Shown piece by piece: positions 26,389-35,050 of a stretch of 64,000 bases of DNA. Made by a program: the position numbers and the translations under genes. Source of the stretch: Paraktedonobacter sp964250225 (GTDB taxonomy: Bacteria > Chloroflexota > Ktedonobacteria > Ktedonobacterales > Ktedonobacteraceae); the NCBI GenBank assembly GCA_964250225.1, contig CAXUEY010000007.1:1-64000 (forward strand). Direction: 5' to 3'. Numbering within the stretch: the first letter of the stretch is position 1; every line of letters begins with the position of its first letter. The notes below the pieces were generated by a model. The model did not search any database. It saw only the letters and a list, made by a program, of their open reading frames with translations, and had not been told where the DNA came from.

Positions 26389-27000
26389 TTAGCGTGCTTG
26401 CATGCCTTGCAAAACCGTCTGCACTACGGTCCGAGCCAGTTCCTCATGCGTGTAGCCCATGACCTGGGGGTCGCAGAGAATGCCCCGCCGCACCACCAGC
26501 GTAATCACGCACCCGATCAGTGCGTGGATCGCCGTGTCCAGGTTGAGATCAGCTCGCAGCGTACCCCTGGCCATCTGCATCTGCAAGTAGCCGCCGATAA
26601 AAGCGAGCAGTCGTTGCGCAAACCCGTTGAAAGGCGCCACGATCTCTGGACGGTGGAGCACTTCGGGCAGCACCACGCGCGCAAGACCCAGAAACTGCTC
26701 GTTCTCGACGATATCCAGCACGCGTTGCACCATAAACGGCAGGAAAATCTCCGGCGGCTGCTCCAGCATTTCCGGGGTAATCTGTGCCATGATCTGCGCG
26801 GGTGAACGCTCTTCCAGCATCGCCTGAAGCAGCGCCTCTTTATTTTCAAAGTAATAGTAGATCAGCCCCGTGGTGATCCCGGCCTCACGCGCCACATCGC
26901 GGTTCGTGGCTTTGGAGAAGCCCTTCTCCGCGAAAACACGCATGGCCGCGTCGAGAATCTGCTCGCGTCGATCCTCGACCACTTTCGATGTGCGTGACAT
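26389..27000 (-). CDS. TetR/AcrR-family transcription regulator
   Basis: 203 residues, full length. The N-terminal HTH is textbook: RREQILDAAMRVFAEKGFSK, then ATNRDVAREAGITTGLIYYY and FENKEALLQAML. The C-terminal ligand-binding domain is helical with no clear subfamily. TetR proteins repress a target operon until a small molecule binds. The gene is on the same strand and immediately upstream of the PEP-synthase-like phosphotransferase, and both promoters carry near-identical 20-base motifs, so it probably represses itself and the enzyme gene together. Confidence 0.93.
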   Translation of the reverse strand: MSRTSKVVEDRREQILDAAMRVFAEKGFSKATNRDVAREAGITTGLIYYYFENKEALLQAMLEERSPAQIMAQITPEMLEQPPEIFLPFMVQRVLDIVENEQFLGLARVVLPEVLHRPEIVAPFNGFAQRLLAFIGGYLQMQMARGTLRADLNLDTAIHALIGCVITLVVRRGILCDPQVMGYTHEELARTVVQTVLQGMQAR

Positions 27001-27037
27001 AGCCGCTCTGCTCCTTCTCCATACTGCCTATCGTTTA

Positions 27038-27057
27038 TTGACTGACCGATTAATTAA
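27038..27057 (-). promoter_or_regulatory. Putative TetR operator upstream of tetR
   Basis: On the plus strand TTGACTGACCGATTAATTAA lies 38 bases before the tetR start. It repeats the site at 26353-26372 with one mismatch (C for T). The shared TGACYGATTAATTAA core fits a TetR-type half-site arrangement. Confidence 0.6.
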
Positions 27058-27304
27058 ACAGTATAGACGGGAAATGGCGAGACGTCAAGGGGGTTATGCC
27101 CAGGAGAAACGGTCTGAGACAATCTGGCTAGCCCGGATCTCTCTACCGATGTAGCGGCTATTTTTGTGCTATGATAAACCATAGAGTTATACTCTGAGGA
27201 TGCAGAGGAGAGAACAATACATCCCAAATCGCTTATTTTCTTAATATACAATAATAACTTGAAGGATTGTCACGCGCCCATGTCCACACAGCTTTTCATA
27301 GCAA

Positions 27305-27545
27305 GTGCGATTTTCGCACCACACCAGAGTCACCAGACCGCCTGCGTACACGCAGGGGCCTGTCTCTCGCCTCACCCTTACCGCTGGATCAGAGATAGCT
27401 ACCTTAGCACATGAGTCATCGAGCAGCAAGCTGTTCTGAGCGCGCGGACGGGTGACGCGGCGAACACCCCCCCCCAATGCCCACGCCTCTACAAGGGCAT
27501 GGCATATCTTCCCGCACCTGAATGCGGGGTCTTCTACCCCGGTTT
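27305..27545. other. Hairpin-rich region: possible IS200/IS605 relict or structured RNA
   Basis: The 590-base gap between tetR and the next gene has a cluster of perfect small hairpins: GTGCGA/TCGCAC (27305-27319), CCTGCG/CGCAGG (27341-27356), ATGCCC/GGGCAT (in 27475-27505), CCCGCA/TGCGGG and GGGGT/ACCCC (27510-27545). A homopolymer of nine C lies near 27467. The series near CCCGCACCTGAATGCGGGGT and CTTCTACCCC looks, from memory, like the hairpin ends of IS200/IS605-type elements and omega RNAs, but no transposase gene is present. Two short minus-strand reading frames here lack ribosome sites and look like non-genes. Either reading is tentative. Confidence 0.3.
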
Positions 27546-27592
27546 GATGTATCGCGATTCTTGCACACACCAGTAAAGAGGAATACAATTCG

Positions 27593-29011
27593 ATGAAATA
27601 TCTCAAGGCGTCTATTCCCGCGCTCAGCGTCTTCTGCCTCGCTCTCATTGTACGGGTTGTCTACAATCTCACAATAGCCAGAAATTATATCCCTGGCTTT
27701 GACGCCGCTATCTATAACAACCTCGCGAAAGAACTCGTGGAGTGGCATTGTTATTGTCTTTTCAATACCCATCAGCCGACAACCTTCCGTTCACCGCTCT
27801 GGCCGTTTATTATCGCGGGCATCTATTCTGTGCTGGGCGAGCATAATATCTATCCGCGCCTGTTCTACAGCGTGCTCAGTTCGGGCACCTGTGTACTGGT
27901 CTATCTGCTGGCGAAAGACCTCTTTGGCAAACGCATCGCCCTGGTCAGCGGCGTTATCGCGGCTCTCTACCCTGGCATGTTCATCTGGGATGGCTGGCTC
28001 TACAGCGAAGCGTTGTTTACCTTCTGCCTGACCGCACTCATCTATGCATTTGCGCGCATTCAGAGCAGCATCCAGGCAGGTATGAGCCATGACAAGCAGG
28101 CTCAGGTCTCCTGGGTGTGGCTGATCGTCGGCGGCATTTTGCTTGGCCTGACCTTGCTAGCGCGCCCAAGCGGACTGGTCTTCATCGGGATACTTTGTCT
28201 CTGGGCTGTGCTGCTCATTTTCGCCAGAACGCTGCCCTGGCAGGCTGTAGTCAAAAGCGTGCTGGTCGTGGTCGCCATCGCTACCCTCATCAACGTCCCC
28301 TGGATGTATCACAACTATACCATCACGCATTCATTGACGCCAATTTCGACTGTCGGCACCACGCTGGAAGGCGCGTATCGAGATTGTGTCACATCCGCTG
28401 ATGGGATGTGGGGGTGTGGGAACCATCCCTCCGTTGACCCCTGCCCTCAGAATGTGGTGAATATCAACCCTGACTTTTGCCCCTACACTGTGGCTGATGA
28501 GAAATTGGATACCGATGTGGCATTGTCCTGGATGCGCAATCACCTCAGCCTATTGCCCGCGCTATTCGCCCTCCACCTGCACAATTTCTGGACACCTGCC
28601 ATGAAGTCGTTCGGCCTGCCCTACGAAGTAACGTCTGAAATGCCTGTCGGTAGTCACTACATAGAAGCCGCTACCTACTTCATGCCGCGTGTGATTACTG
28701 ATGCAACGATCCCTATCTTTCTGTTTGCCGCCATTGGCCTGATCGTCACCTGGACACGCAAAAGAAAGTACTTGCTGATGGGCTATCTCATGATTGCCTT
28801 GCTCACGCTGCAAAGCGTGGTGTTTTATGGTAGCCCACGTTTTCGCGCACCTATCGAGCCAATCCTGGTGCTGCTGGCCGGAGGCGCGCTCTGGTGGCTC
28901 TTCTGCAACGAGCTTGGCACGCTACGCCACTGGTGGACCAGCAAGGGCGGCGCCCAGCAAACTGCTGAAGAGATCCAGGCTGAAACGACTAACGAGCTAA
29001 TAAAAGCATGA
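27593..29011 (+). CDS. Polytopic GT39/ArnT-like glycosyltransferase
   Basis: 472 residues with about ten hydrophobic segments. The first loop has GFDAAIYNNLAKELVE with the catalytic-site Asp of GT-C enzymes, followed by THQPTTFRSPLWPFIIAGIY, the family's Pro-rich element. It is a probable polyprenyl-phosphate-sugar-dependent glycosyltransferase at the membrane. The long extracytoplasmic loop at about 245-310 is Cys-rich (several CxxC-like spacings such as DCVTSADGMWGCG and DPCPQNV), which may be disulphide bonded. The ATG at 27593 lacks a strong ribosome site. The next small ORF overlaps by 4 bases. Confidence 0.8.
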   Translation: MKYLKASIPALSVFCLALIVRVVYNLTIARNYIPGFDAAIYNNLAKELVEWHCYCLFNTHQPTTFRSPLWPFIIAGIYSVLGEHNIYPRLFYSVLSSGTCVLVYLLAKDLFGKRIALVSGVIAALYPGMFIWDGWLYSEALFTFCLTALIYAFARIQSSIQAGMSHDKQAQVSWVWLIVGGILLGLTLLARPSGLVFIGILCLWAVLLIFARTLPWQAVVKSVLVVVAIATLINVPWMYHNYTITHSLTPISTVGTTLEGAYRDCVTSADGMWGCGNHPSVDPCPQNVVNINPDFCPYTVADEKLDTDVALSWMRNHLSLLPALFALHLHNFWTPAMKSFGLPYEVTSEMPVGSHYIEAATYFMPRVITDATIPIFLFAAIGLIVTWTRKRKYLLMGYLMIALLTLQSVVFYGSPRFRAPIEPILVLLAGGALWWLFCNELGTLRHWWTSKGGAQQTAEEIQAETTNELIKA

Positions 29012-29202
29012 GATGGAGCAAACTAAAAAGGTCTCTGGAGATCCTTCTGGCTGATGCGGTGAAAGAGCATCTTCAATTGCATTTCACAAGGCGTCTACTC
29101 TTAATGGAGTTCAAGCCAACCGATCCCCCTTTCGTCAAACGTTGGTATCAGCTCAGGTGTCAGGCGGAAGGCCTTGCGCTTAGGGATCATGAGGGACCAT
29201 AA
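29008..29202 (+). CDS. 64-residue ORF, possibly truncated SF0329-like protein
   Basis: The ATG at 29008 overlaps the glycosyltransferase stop by 4 bases (ATGA). The first residues MRWSKLKRSLEILLADAVKE, then LQLHFTRR, resemble from memory the N-terminus of the small SF0329-type family, whose later part (an acidic beta segment) is not found here. The rest, LLLMEFKPTDPPFVKRWYQL, is unlike it. It may be a truncated or frame-damaged gene or a lineage-specific small protein. No other copy is visible. Confidence 0.35.
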   Translation: MRWSKLKRSLEILLADAVKEHLQLHFTRRLLLMEFKPTDPPFVKRWYQLRCQAEGLALRDHEGP

Positions 29203-29291
29203 CCCATAAAGTGTAGCTAAAAATCGCTACTGAAACGCCCGGCTGCTATAAGCAATGAGTAAACAAATCCGCTTGATCCGTAAGAAGAGCA

Positions 29292-30728
29292 TCAGGAGTG
29301 GACGGCTTCGCCCTCGACAGATATGGGTGGCGCGCTGGTTTGCTGTTCCTCGCCACTACCTATCCGCTGCTGTATGCCAGAGCGTCGGCGCGCTTCCAGG
29401 GACTTACGCCAGCGATCCCCCAGCTTCATGCCGGGTCGCTCCACAAAGGCATAGAAGAGGATACAGAAAGGCACAGCCACCAGCGCCATCCAGGTCCAGC
29501 AGTATACATACTGGATATACTGGTTGAGATGATCGTAGCCGGGCAGAACAGAGTGGCTGAGCGTCAAGAGCGGCAAGTGCCAGATATACAGACTATAGGA
29601 AATCAGGCCAAGCCAGCGCAGTGGCCGCCAGGTAAAGGGCCGTTGCAGCTCGCGTGGACCAAATAGGATCGCCATGACACACATCCCGAAAGCGACCGCG
29701 AGGACCATTTCATTCAGCCAGGTAAAGTAAGGCGTAAGCGGGTCGAGGAACGGCCACGCGGGCGTGGTCCGACCCGCCTGAAAATTCCACATGGCACAGA
29801 AAGTCAGGAGCAGGATACCGCCGCCCCAGAACCAGAGGCTCAAACGGCGCAATCTCTGGACAAACGGATGCTCTGCCGACAAACTCTGAGCATACACGTA
29901 GATGAGGGAGCAGAGCATGCCAACGGCAAATTCTTCGAGATATTTCCCAATGATGCCGAATGAGAAGAAAAGCACTATATTCAGCACTGAACGTGGCACG
30001 AGATAAGTGATGGTAGGATGCTCTGAGAGATATAACCCGCAGAAACGTACACACAGGCCGCCAGCGATAACACCACAGAGGCAGAGGATCACAGCTCGTA
30101 GACGATATACGCCTGGGACGCGCCTGACCAGCAAAAAGATGCCCAGCGTGAGCAGCGGAAAAATCATATAGAACTGCCACTCAACCGCCAGTGTCCAGAA
30201 GGGTCCGTTCAACAGACGAAAGGTTGAGCGCGACGAATCCATCAAGAACGTCAGAAACAGAGCCAGTTTTCCCAGATTCGCCGGTTGCAGGTACTGGGGC
30301 GCGGTGAAAATGATCAGCAGAAAGAGCGAGATATAGTAGCCTGGCATGATGCGCAGGGCGCGCCGCATATAGAACGTGCGGGCCAGTGGCCAGCGGCCAG
30401 CGAACAAAAGCGCCTTCGCATACGGTAAAAACAGCAGGAAACCGGAGAGTATGAAAAACAGGTTCACCCCGGACGCGCCAGCCAGCGCGATTGAGGACGT
30501 CAGTGGATTCATATGCCAATCCCACAGATCGTGGCCAGTGGTGTAATCAATGTGGAACGTCATCACTAAAAGGATCGCACAGGCTCTCACACCATCCAGC
30601 ACGGTAATCATGTTTTTCTGCTGGCCCTGTTTCCCCTCTTCAAACACCTCATGCAGCCAGTTACCAACTCGATGGAGGACCTGTTTCATAAGAAAAGCGT
30701 CAAATCCTTTCAGAAGGAGCTTCATCAT
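29292..30728 (-). CDS. Acyltransferase family 3 (OafA/YrhL-type) membrane protein
   Basis: 478 residues with about ten membrane segments. The family motifs are LDGVRACAILLVMTFHIDYT near residue 45, with the His-containing loop, FFILSGFLLFLPYAKALLF, and YMRRALRIMPGYYISLFLLI with the catalytic Arg. These proteins acetylate or otherwise acylate sugars of exopolysaccharides, peptidoglycan or glycolipids. ATG at 30728 is followed by another ATG, and no strong ribosome site is seen, so the start could be a few residues later. It faces the GT39-like gene and is followed by a small ORF on the other strand. Substrate is unknown. Confidence 0.9.
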   Translation of the reverse strand: MMKLLLKGFDAFLMKQVLHRVGNWLHEVFEEGKQGQQKNMITVLDGVRACAILLVMTFHIDYTTGHDLWDWHMNPLTSSIALAGASGVNLFFILSGFLLFLPYAKALLFAGRWPLARTFYMRRALRIMPGYYISLFLLIIFTAPQYLQPANLGKLALFLTFLMDSSRSTFRLLNGPFWTLAVEWQFYMIFPLLTLGIFLLVRRVPGVYRLRAVILCLCGVIAGGLCVRFCGLYLSEHPTITYLVPRSVLNIVLFFSFGIIGKYLEEFAVGMLCSLIYVYAQSLSAEHPFVQRLRRLSLWFWGGGILLLTFCAMWNFQAGRTTPAWPFLDPLTPYFTWLNEMVLAVAFGMCVMAILFGPRELQRPFTWRPLRWLGLISYSLYIWHLPLLTLSHSVLPGYDHLNQYIQYVYCWTWMALVAVPFCILFYAFVERPGMKLGDRWRKSLEARRRSGIQQRIGSGEEQQTSAPPISVEGEAVHS

Positions 30729-30924
30729 ATACTACAAATTGAGACGTGCCACAAAAACTATTCTGCCATAAAAGCGAGCAGCGTAAGGCCAGGGTCACAC
30801 ATACGCAAAAATTAGGAAGTTGTTCTCTGGTGGATACATCAACTTCACATATTCACGGGAATGGGTGAGTATGGAGTGGCTCTCAGGCATGGCGAGTATC
30901 TACGGGATCTTCCTTGATGTGGGT

Positions 30925-32055
30925 CTACATACCCCCGCGTGCCAGGTGCCGCTGCGCCATCCCACGCACAATTTCTGCAAACCCGCGCATGTTTAGCCAG
31001 TGATACGTCTCGCCCGTCACAACGACATCCACCTGGCGCAACCGTTCTATGCTCGCCGCGCCACTCAATTGCATGGCGACCTGGAGTTGGAGAATCAGAC
31101 CTTCCACGACCTCGCAGACGGCTTCGAAGCTCTCGCTGGCGGCTTTGAGAAAGGGAGAGGCCAGGCCGACGAGTGAGGCGCCGAGGGCCAGAGCACGCGC
31201 GATGTCCAGTCCGCTGCGCACGCCGCCCGTGGCAATCAGGGGCAACCGGGCCACGCTCGCCTCTATCAAGCTGATCGGCGTAGCGATGCCCCAATCGCGA
31301 TAGAGCAAGCCGATAGCGCGCGCCTGCTCGTCGCCACGCGCTGTCGCCCGCGCTACTTCCATCGCCGCCATACTACTGCCGCCCGCGCCACCTACATCGA
31401 TGGCGGCAATCCCACAGCTCTGGAGCAATTGCGCCTGTTCGCGGCAGATGCCCGCGCCCGTCTCTTTGGCGATGATGGGCAGCGCGAGCTGGCTGCTCAG
31501 TGCCTTGAGCGCGTTGGCCTCACCCACGGCCCGCCGATCACCTTCGGGTTGCGCGGCCTCCTGCAAGCTGTTCATATGCACGGCCAGAGCGTTGGCCTTG
31601 AGCATATCTATCGCGCTATGGACCTGCTCCAGCGTAAACGCTGCCGCACGTGCCTGGGGGATCAATTGAGGAGCGCCGACGTTGGCGATCAAGAAGGCGT
31701 TGGGCGCAACCTGGCGTGTGACCGCGTAGCTGGCAGCCAGGTCGGGATTGAGAATACCGGCGCGCTGGCTGCCCACGCCGAGGGCCAGCCCATAGCGTTC
31801 AGCCGCCAGCGCCAGATTGCGGTTAATCCTGGTGACATCGGGATGGCCGCCGGTCATGGAAGAGATGAGAATGGGATAGTTCAGCCTATAGCCGAGGAAG
31901 CTCACAGACGTGTCGAGCGCGTCCAGATCGACCTCCGGCAGAGCCTGGTGAATCAGGCGAATGTCCCGCCAACTGGCGCTCTGGGGCGCGGTAAGATCCT
32001 CCCGCAACGCAACCTGCACATGCTCGGCTTTGCGCTGCTGCACTTCATCAGCCAT
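30925..32055 (-). CDS. fni: Type 2 isopentenyl-diphosphate delta-isomerase
   Basis: 376 residues of the FMN-dependent TIM barrel type. Motifs are RKAEHVQVALREDL at the N-terminus, FLGYRLNYPILISSMTGGHP, GSQRAGILNPDLAASYAVTR, the FMN phosphate site VGGAGGSSMAAMEVARA and the C-terminal ATGGVRSGLDIARALALGAS. The enzyme interconverts isopentenyl and dimethylallyl diphosphate for isoprenoid synthesis and needs FMN, NADPH and Mg2+. It is the second gene after purB on the minus strand, 24 bases apart, so the two are probably cotranscribed. A plain fni gene of normal length. Confidence 0.95.
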   Translation of the reverse strand: MADEVQQRKAEHVQVALREDLTAPQSASWRDIRLIHQALPEVDLDALDTSVSFLGYRLNYPILISSMTGGHPDVTRINRNLALAAERYGLALGVGSQRAGILNPDLAASYAVTRQVAPNAFLIANVGAPQLIPQARAAAFTLEQVHSAIDMLKANALAVHMNSLQEAAQPEGDRRAVGEANALKALSSQLALPIIAKETGAGICREQAQLLQSCGIAAIDVGGAGGSSMAAMEVARATARGDEQARAIGLLYRDWGIATPISLIEASVARLPLIATGGVRSGLDIARALALGASLVGLASPFLKAASESFEAVCEVVEGLILQLQVAMQLSGAASIERLRQVDVVVTGETYHWLNMRGFAEIVRGMAQRHLARGGM

Positions 32056-32079
32056 AGAAAAAACATTCCCTTCTGCTAG

Positions 32080-33495
32080 CTACAACCCCACGCGTTGAAA
32101 CGCCGTGTCAATGTACTTTGTATAATACCCCGTATCGGTCAGTGCCTTCAACTCAGCAACGGAGAGATACTGCGCGACCTCCGGGTCTTTGCTGAGTTCC
32201 ACAAGAAGCGGAAGCAAATCGGTTTTATCCGCCAGCGCATCAGAGGTTGTTTTTTTTGTCGACATAGCGTATGCTTCCTCTTGTACGTGAGCTTTGGCAG
32301 AGGCGTCGGATTGGCTCTCTTTTTGCGATCCGTCTTGAGGATACTGCAACCAAACTTTTTTCGCGTTACGCTGCACCATCTTATACGCCTCCTGCCTGCC
32401 CACGCCCTTGTCGATCAGGGCCAGCAGAATGCGCTGCGAGAAGACCAGGCCACCGGTCATGTTCAGATTGGCCAGCATGCGTTCTTTGCTGACCTCCAGG
32501 CCGTCCATGACGTTGGTGAAGATGTGCAGCATATAGTGCAGCAGCGTGCAGCCATCGGGGAAGATGATACGCTCGGTTGAAGAATGGCTGATATCGCGCT
32601 CGTGCCACAGGGCTACATTCTCCATCGCGGTGACGGCGAAGCCACGCAGGACACGCGCCAGGCCACAGACGCGCTCGCAGAGTTCCGGGTTGCGTTTGTG
32701 CGGCATGGCCGATGAGCCTTGCTGACCAGAACCAAACGGCTCAAAGGCCTCGCTCAGTTCAGTGCGTTGCAGGTGGCGAATCTCCTGCGCCATCTTCTCC
32801 AGCGAGGCGCCGAGCAGGGCCAGAGTGGTGATAAAATGCGCGTGGCGGTCACGCTGAATAACCTGATTTGAGATGGGCGCCACGCCGAGTCCCAGTTCCG
32901 CGCACACATACTCCTCGATCTGTGGGGGGATCGTCGCGTGCGTGCCAACCGCGCCAGAGATAGCCCCAACCGCGATCTGCTCCAGCGCCTCCGCCAGACG
33001 TTTTTGCTGGCGGCGCAGTTCGTCCACCCACATGGCCAGTTTTAGCCCAAAAGTCATGGGTTCGGCGTGGATACCGTGGGAACGTCCCGCCATCAGCGTA
33101 TATTTATGGGCCACAGCTTGTTTCGCCACCGCCGCGATCAGTTCGGAGAGCTTCGCTTGCAGCAGCGCGCCGGCCTCTTTGATTTGCAAGGCCAACGCGG
33201 TGTCCAGCACGTCAGAGGAGGTCAGGCCGAGATGAATGAAGCGACCCTCCGGCCCTAGCTGCTCCTGGATAGAACGCAGGAAAGAAATAATATCGTGGTG
33301 TGTCTCGCGCTCAATCTCTTGCATGCGTTCGGCGTTGTAGTTGGCCGCGCGGATCTTCTCTATGGCCTCCTGAGGGATCACACCTGCGCGCGCCCAGCCC
33401 TCGCACACTTGCAGCTCGACCTTGAGCCAGGCATCGGTTTTATGGGTGGCCGACCAGATGGCGGCCATTTCTGGCAGTGAATATCGTTCGATCAT
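32080..33495 (-). CDS. purB: Adenylosuccinate lyase with an insert near the C-terminus
   Basis: 471 residues, against roughly 430 in the family. The fumarase-superfamily signature is GQQGSSAMPHKRNPELCERV, and other conserved parts are GPEGRFIHLGLTSSDVLDTA and GRSHGIHAEPMTFGLKLAMW. The enzyme makes two cuts in purine synthesis, releasing fumarate from SAICAR and from adenylosuccinate. Residues about 385-430 (after MVQRNAKKVWLQYP) form a Ser/Lys/Gln-rich insert lacking in typical homologues, before the normal ending LSVAELKALTDTGYYTKYID. The insert is probably a flexible surface loop. It leads an operon with fni. Confidence 0.94.
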   Translation of the reverse strand: MIERYSLPEMAAIWSATHKTDAWLKVELQVCEGWARAGVIPQEAIEKIRAANYNAERMQEIERETHHDIISFLRSIQEQLGPEGRFIHLGLTSSDVLDTALALQIKEAGALLQAKLSELIAAVAKQAVAHKYTLMAGRSHGIHAEPMTFGLKLAMWVDELRRQQKRLAEALEQIAVGAISGAVGTHATIPPQIEEYVCAELGLGVAPISNQVIQRDRHAHFITTLALLGASLEKMAQEIRHLQRTELSEAFEPFGSGQQGSSAMPHKRNPELCERVCGLARVLRGFAVTAMENVALWHERDISHSSTERIIFPDGCTLLHYMLHIFTNVMDGLEVSKERMLANLNMTGGLVFSQRILLALIDKGVGRQEAYKMVQRNAKKVWLQYPQDGSQKESQSDASAKAHVQEEAYAMSTKKTTSDALADKTDLLPLLVELSKDPEVAQYLSVAELKALTDTGYYTKYIDTAFQRVGL

Positions 33496-33598
33496 GGTCT
33501 TTTGATGGTTCCTTGCATATGGTAAACTTCAACCGGTGGAAAAATTTTTCCTGTCCAGTGTATCACATTTATCATCTCAGCCATAAAGAGAGCTTTTT

Positions 33599-34441
33599 AT
33601 GATCCAGACTGCGAGTTCAACCACAACGCGCTACGCCTTTCGCCAGCATACCGGGCGCATGGTGAAAACAACCATCATCGCCGCCATTGTGCTGGTTATC
33701 TCAAGCATCATTATCGCGCTGGCCATGACCAACGCGCTGCCGCAAGGGCTGGCGACGCTGGTAGCCCTGGCTTTTGTGCTCGCGGTGATCAGCTTTATCA
33801 TGCTGGTCCCGCTGCTCCTCTTTCTCTACGGCTATGGCAAGGGCGGACTCTGGCTGAACGAGCAGGGTGTGCGCGTGCATTTTCCAGGCGAGGTCGAGCA
33901 GAGCCTATCCTGGTCTGATGCGCTCTACGCTGTGGACGAGGGTGATGAGTACCTGGAACGCAGCAAGGGCAAAGAAGGTCTTGGCCACCTGGTCGGCAGG
34001 GACTACTATCTGCGCCTGCACCTTGAGGGCGTGACCCCGGAGCAACGCGCGGAGATCAGGGGCCGCCTGGCAGAGCACGTTGAGGTACGCCAGCCGCGCA
34101 TGTTTACTTTCACCACCCTCTACAATAGCAAAGTCGAACGCGTGGCGCGTGGACGCCTCTATCTCTTTGAGAACGAACTGCTCTGCGCCGAGAACCGCAA
34201 CCAGCGCAAAGTCTACATCGCGGCCCCCCTGCAAAAGCTCGGTTCAGTGCGTGAACGCGCCCCTTTTCTGGTCGGCAATCTGGAGTGTGAAGCCTTCACC
34301 ATTACCTACGACCGCAAGGATTTTATCGTCATGCTGGGCTACGAGACCACATACAATCGCGGCTTTACCACCAGTTCGCGCTGGGCCGCCACTGGTAGCG
34401 CGCGCGAATGGGTCGAGGCCCTGCAACCGGTGGCACGCTAA
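33599..34441 (+). CDS. Membrane protein with a C-terminal soluble domain, uncharacterised
   Basis: 280 residues. Two hydrophobic segments (about 23-45 and 50-80, e.g. TTIIAAIVLVISSIIIALAM and VALAFVLAVISFIMLVPLLL) anchor it; residues 85-280 are soluble and alternate strands with charged loops (RVHFPGEVEQSLSWSDALYA, then VEVRQPRMFTFTTLYNSKVE). The layout resembles a bacterial PH-like or DUF3137-type membrane-anchored beta domain, but no name is certain. Start codon is ATG at 33599 with AGAGAG upstream. It ends 13 bases before the scaffold gap. Confidence 0.7.
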   Translation: MIQTASSTTTRYAFRQHTGRMVKTTIIAAIVLVISSIIIALAMTNALPQGLATLVALAFVLAVISFIMLVPLLLFLYGYGKGGLWLNEQGVRVHFPGEVEQSLSWSDALYAVDEGDEYLERSKGKEGLGHLVGRDYYLRLHLEGVTPEQRAEIRGRLAEHVEVRQPRMFTFTTLYNSKVERVARGRLYLFENELLCAENRNQRKVYIAAPLQKLGSVRERAPFLVGNLECEAFTITYDRKDFIVMLGYETTYNRGFTTSSRWAATGSAREWVEALQPVAR

Positions 34442-34454
34442 CTGGGCTGGTGCG

Positions 34455-34554
34455 NNNNNNNNNNNNNNNNNNNNNNNNNNNNNNNNNNNNNNNNNNNNNN
34501 NNNNNNNNNNNNNNNNNNNNNNNNNNNNNNNNNNNNNNNNNNNNNNNNNNNNNN
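34455..34554. other. Assembly gap (100 N)
   Basis: A run of exactly 100 N, the standard filler for a scaffold gap of unknown length. Its right flank begins, within 35 bases, with a copy of the dispersed palindromic repeat, so repeats are the likely cause. Confidence 0.98.
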
Positions 34555-34585
34555 AGAGGCATCCAGCCGCATGAGAGCCGCAGAG

Positions 34586-34726
34586 GTGGGCGCCGGAGGC
34601 GAGCGCCGGCGCTACACCCAAGGGGATGAGCCGGCAAGCTCCATGTGCCTCCATTATGGACAGCATGTCTAGAGCTTGCCTCGGCCCCCCTTGCATGTAG
34701 CGCCGGCCTTTACGTCCGGCGTCCCC
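34586..34726. repeat. Inverted pair of palindromic repeats (R2 and R3) beside the gap
   Basis: R2 (34586-34625, plus orientation) and R3 (34687-34726, minus orientation) are copies of the same element facing each other. The inner bases also pair: GCCGGCAAGCTC near 34632 and GAGCTTGCCTCGGC near 34672, so about 55 bases on each side can fold back around a loop near CATTATGGACAG. The whole is a MITE-like snapback structure of 140 bases. No ORF lies inside it. Confidence 0.7.
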
Positions 34727-34864
34727 TCACACCTGGGGTGGGGACCGCCATCCCTCGCGCTTCCAGGCTTGCTGGATGAAAACAGTTGCCAGGCATGTTA
34801 TCATAAGTGTACAAACAAAGCGCTGGCAGCGCGCAAACGAACATGGCCATCTGGCTTACCTCGC

Positions 34865-34893
34865 TTGACGGCGCGTGTCCAGCCATGTACAAT
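34865..34893 (+). promoter_or_regulatory. Sigma70-type promoter of rpmE
   Basis: TTGACG (34865-34870) and TACAAT (34888-34893) are separated by 17 bases, the optimal spacing. Transcription from here would give a leader of about 170 bases before the rpmE start at 35071. Confidence 0.7.
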
Positions 34894-34967
34894 CATGCCA
34901 CAAGCCTGAAAGTTGGTCCTGGTAGAGATAATGCGAGGGACAACGTGGGCAGAGCATCACTAGCAAA

Positions 34968-35050
34968 AGGTTGGTTGCCAGAACCGACCTCCCCGCACAG
35001 GGGCAAGACACGAAAGGAGTGACGTTTCTCCTGTCATGGAACACAGGAGA
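34968..35050 (+). ncRNA. Structured leader of rpmE (three hairpins)
   Basis: Three hairpins follow in series: AGGTTGGTT/AACCGACCT (34968-34990, one G-U), CCCC/GGGG (34991-35003) and TCTCCTGT/ACAGGAGA (35027-35050, perfect). The last stem includes AGGAGA, the only strong purine-rich site upstream of the rpmE start, which ends 20 bases before it. This resembles leader elements known for L31 genes in other phyla in placement, not in sequence. Function is an inference. Confidence 0.5.

Noticed and set aside
27241..27772. Two minus-strand frames in the tetR-GT39 gap
   Set aside because: They run through hairpins and a C-tract, overlap the GT39 start and have no ribosome site.
34408..34696. Frames crossing the run of N
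   Set aside because: They read through unknown bases and repeats and cannot be supported.
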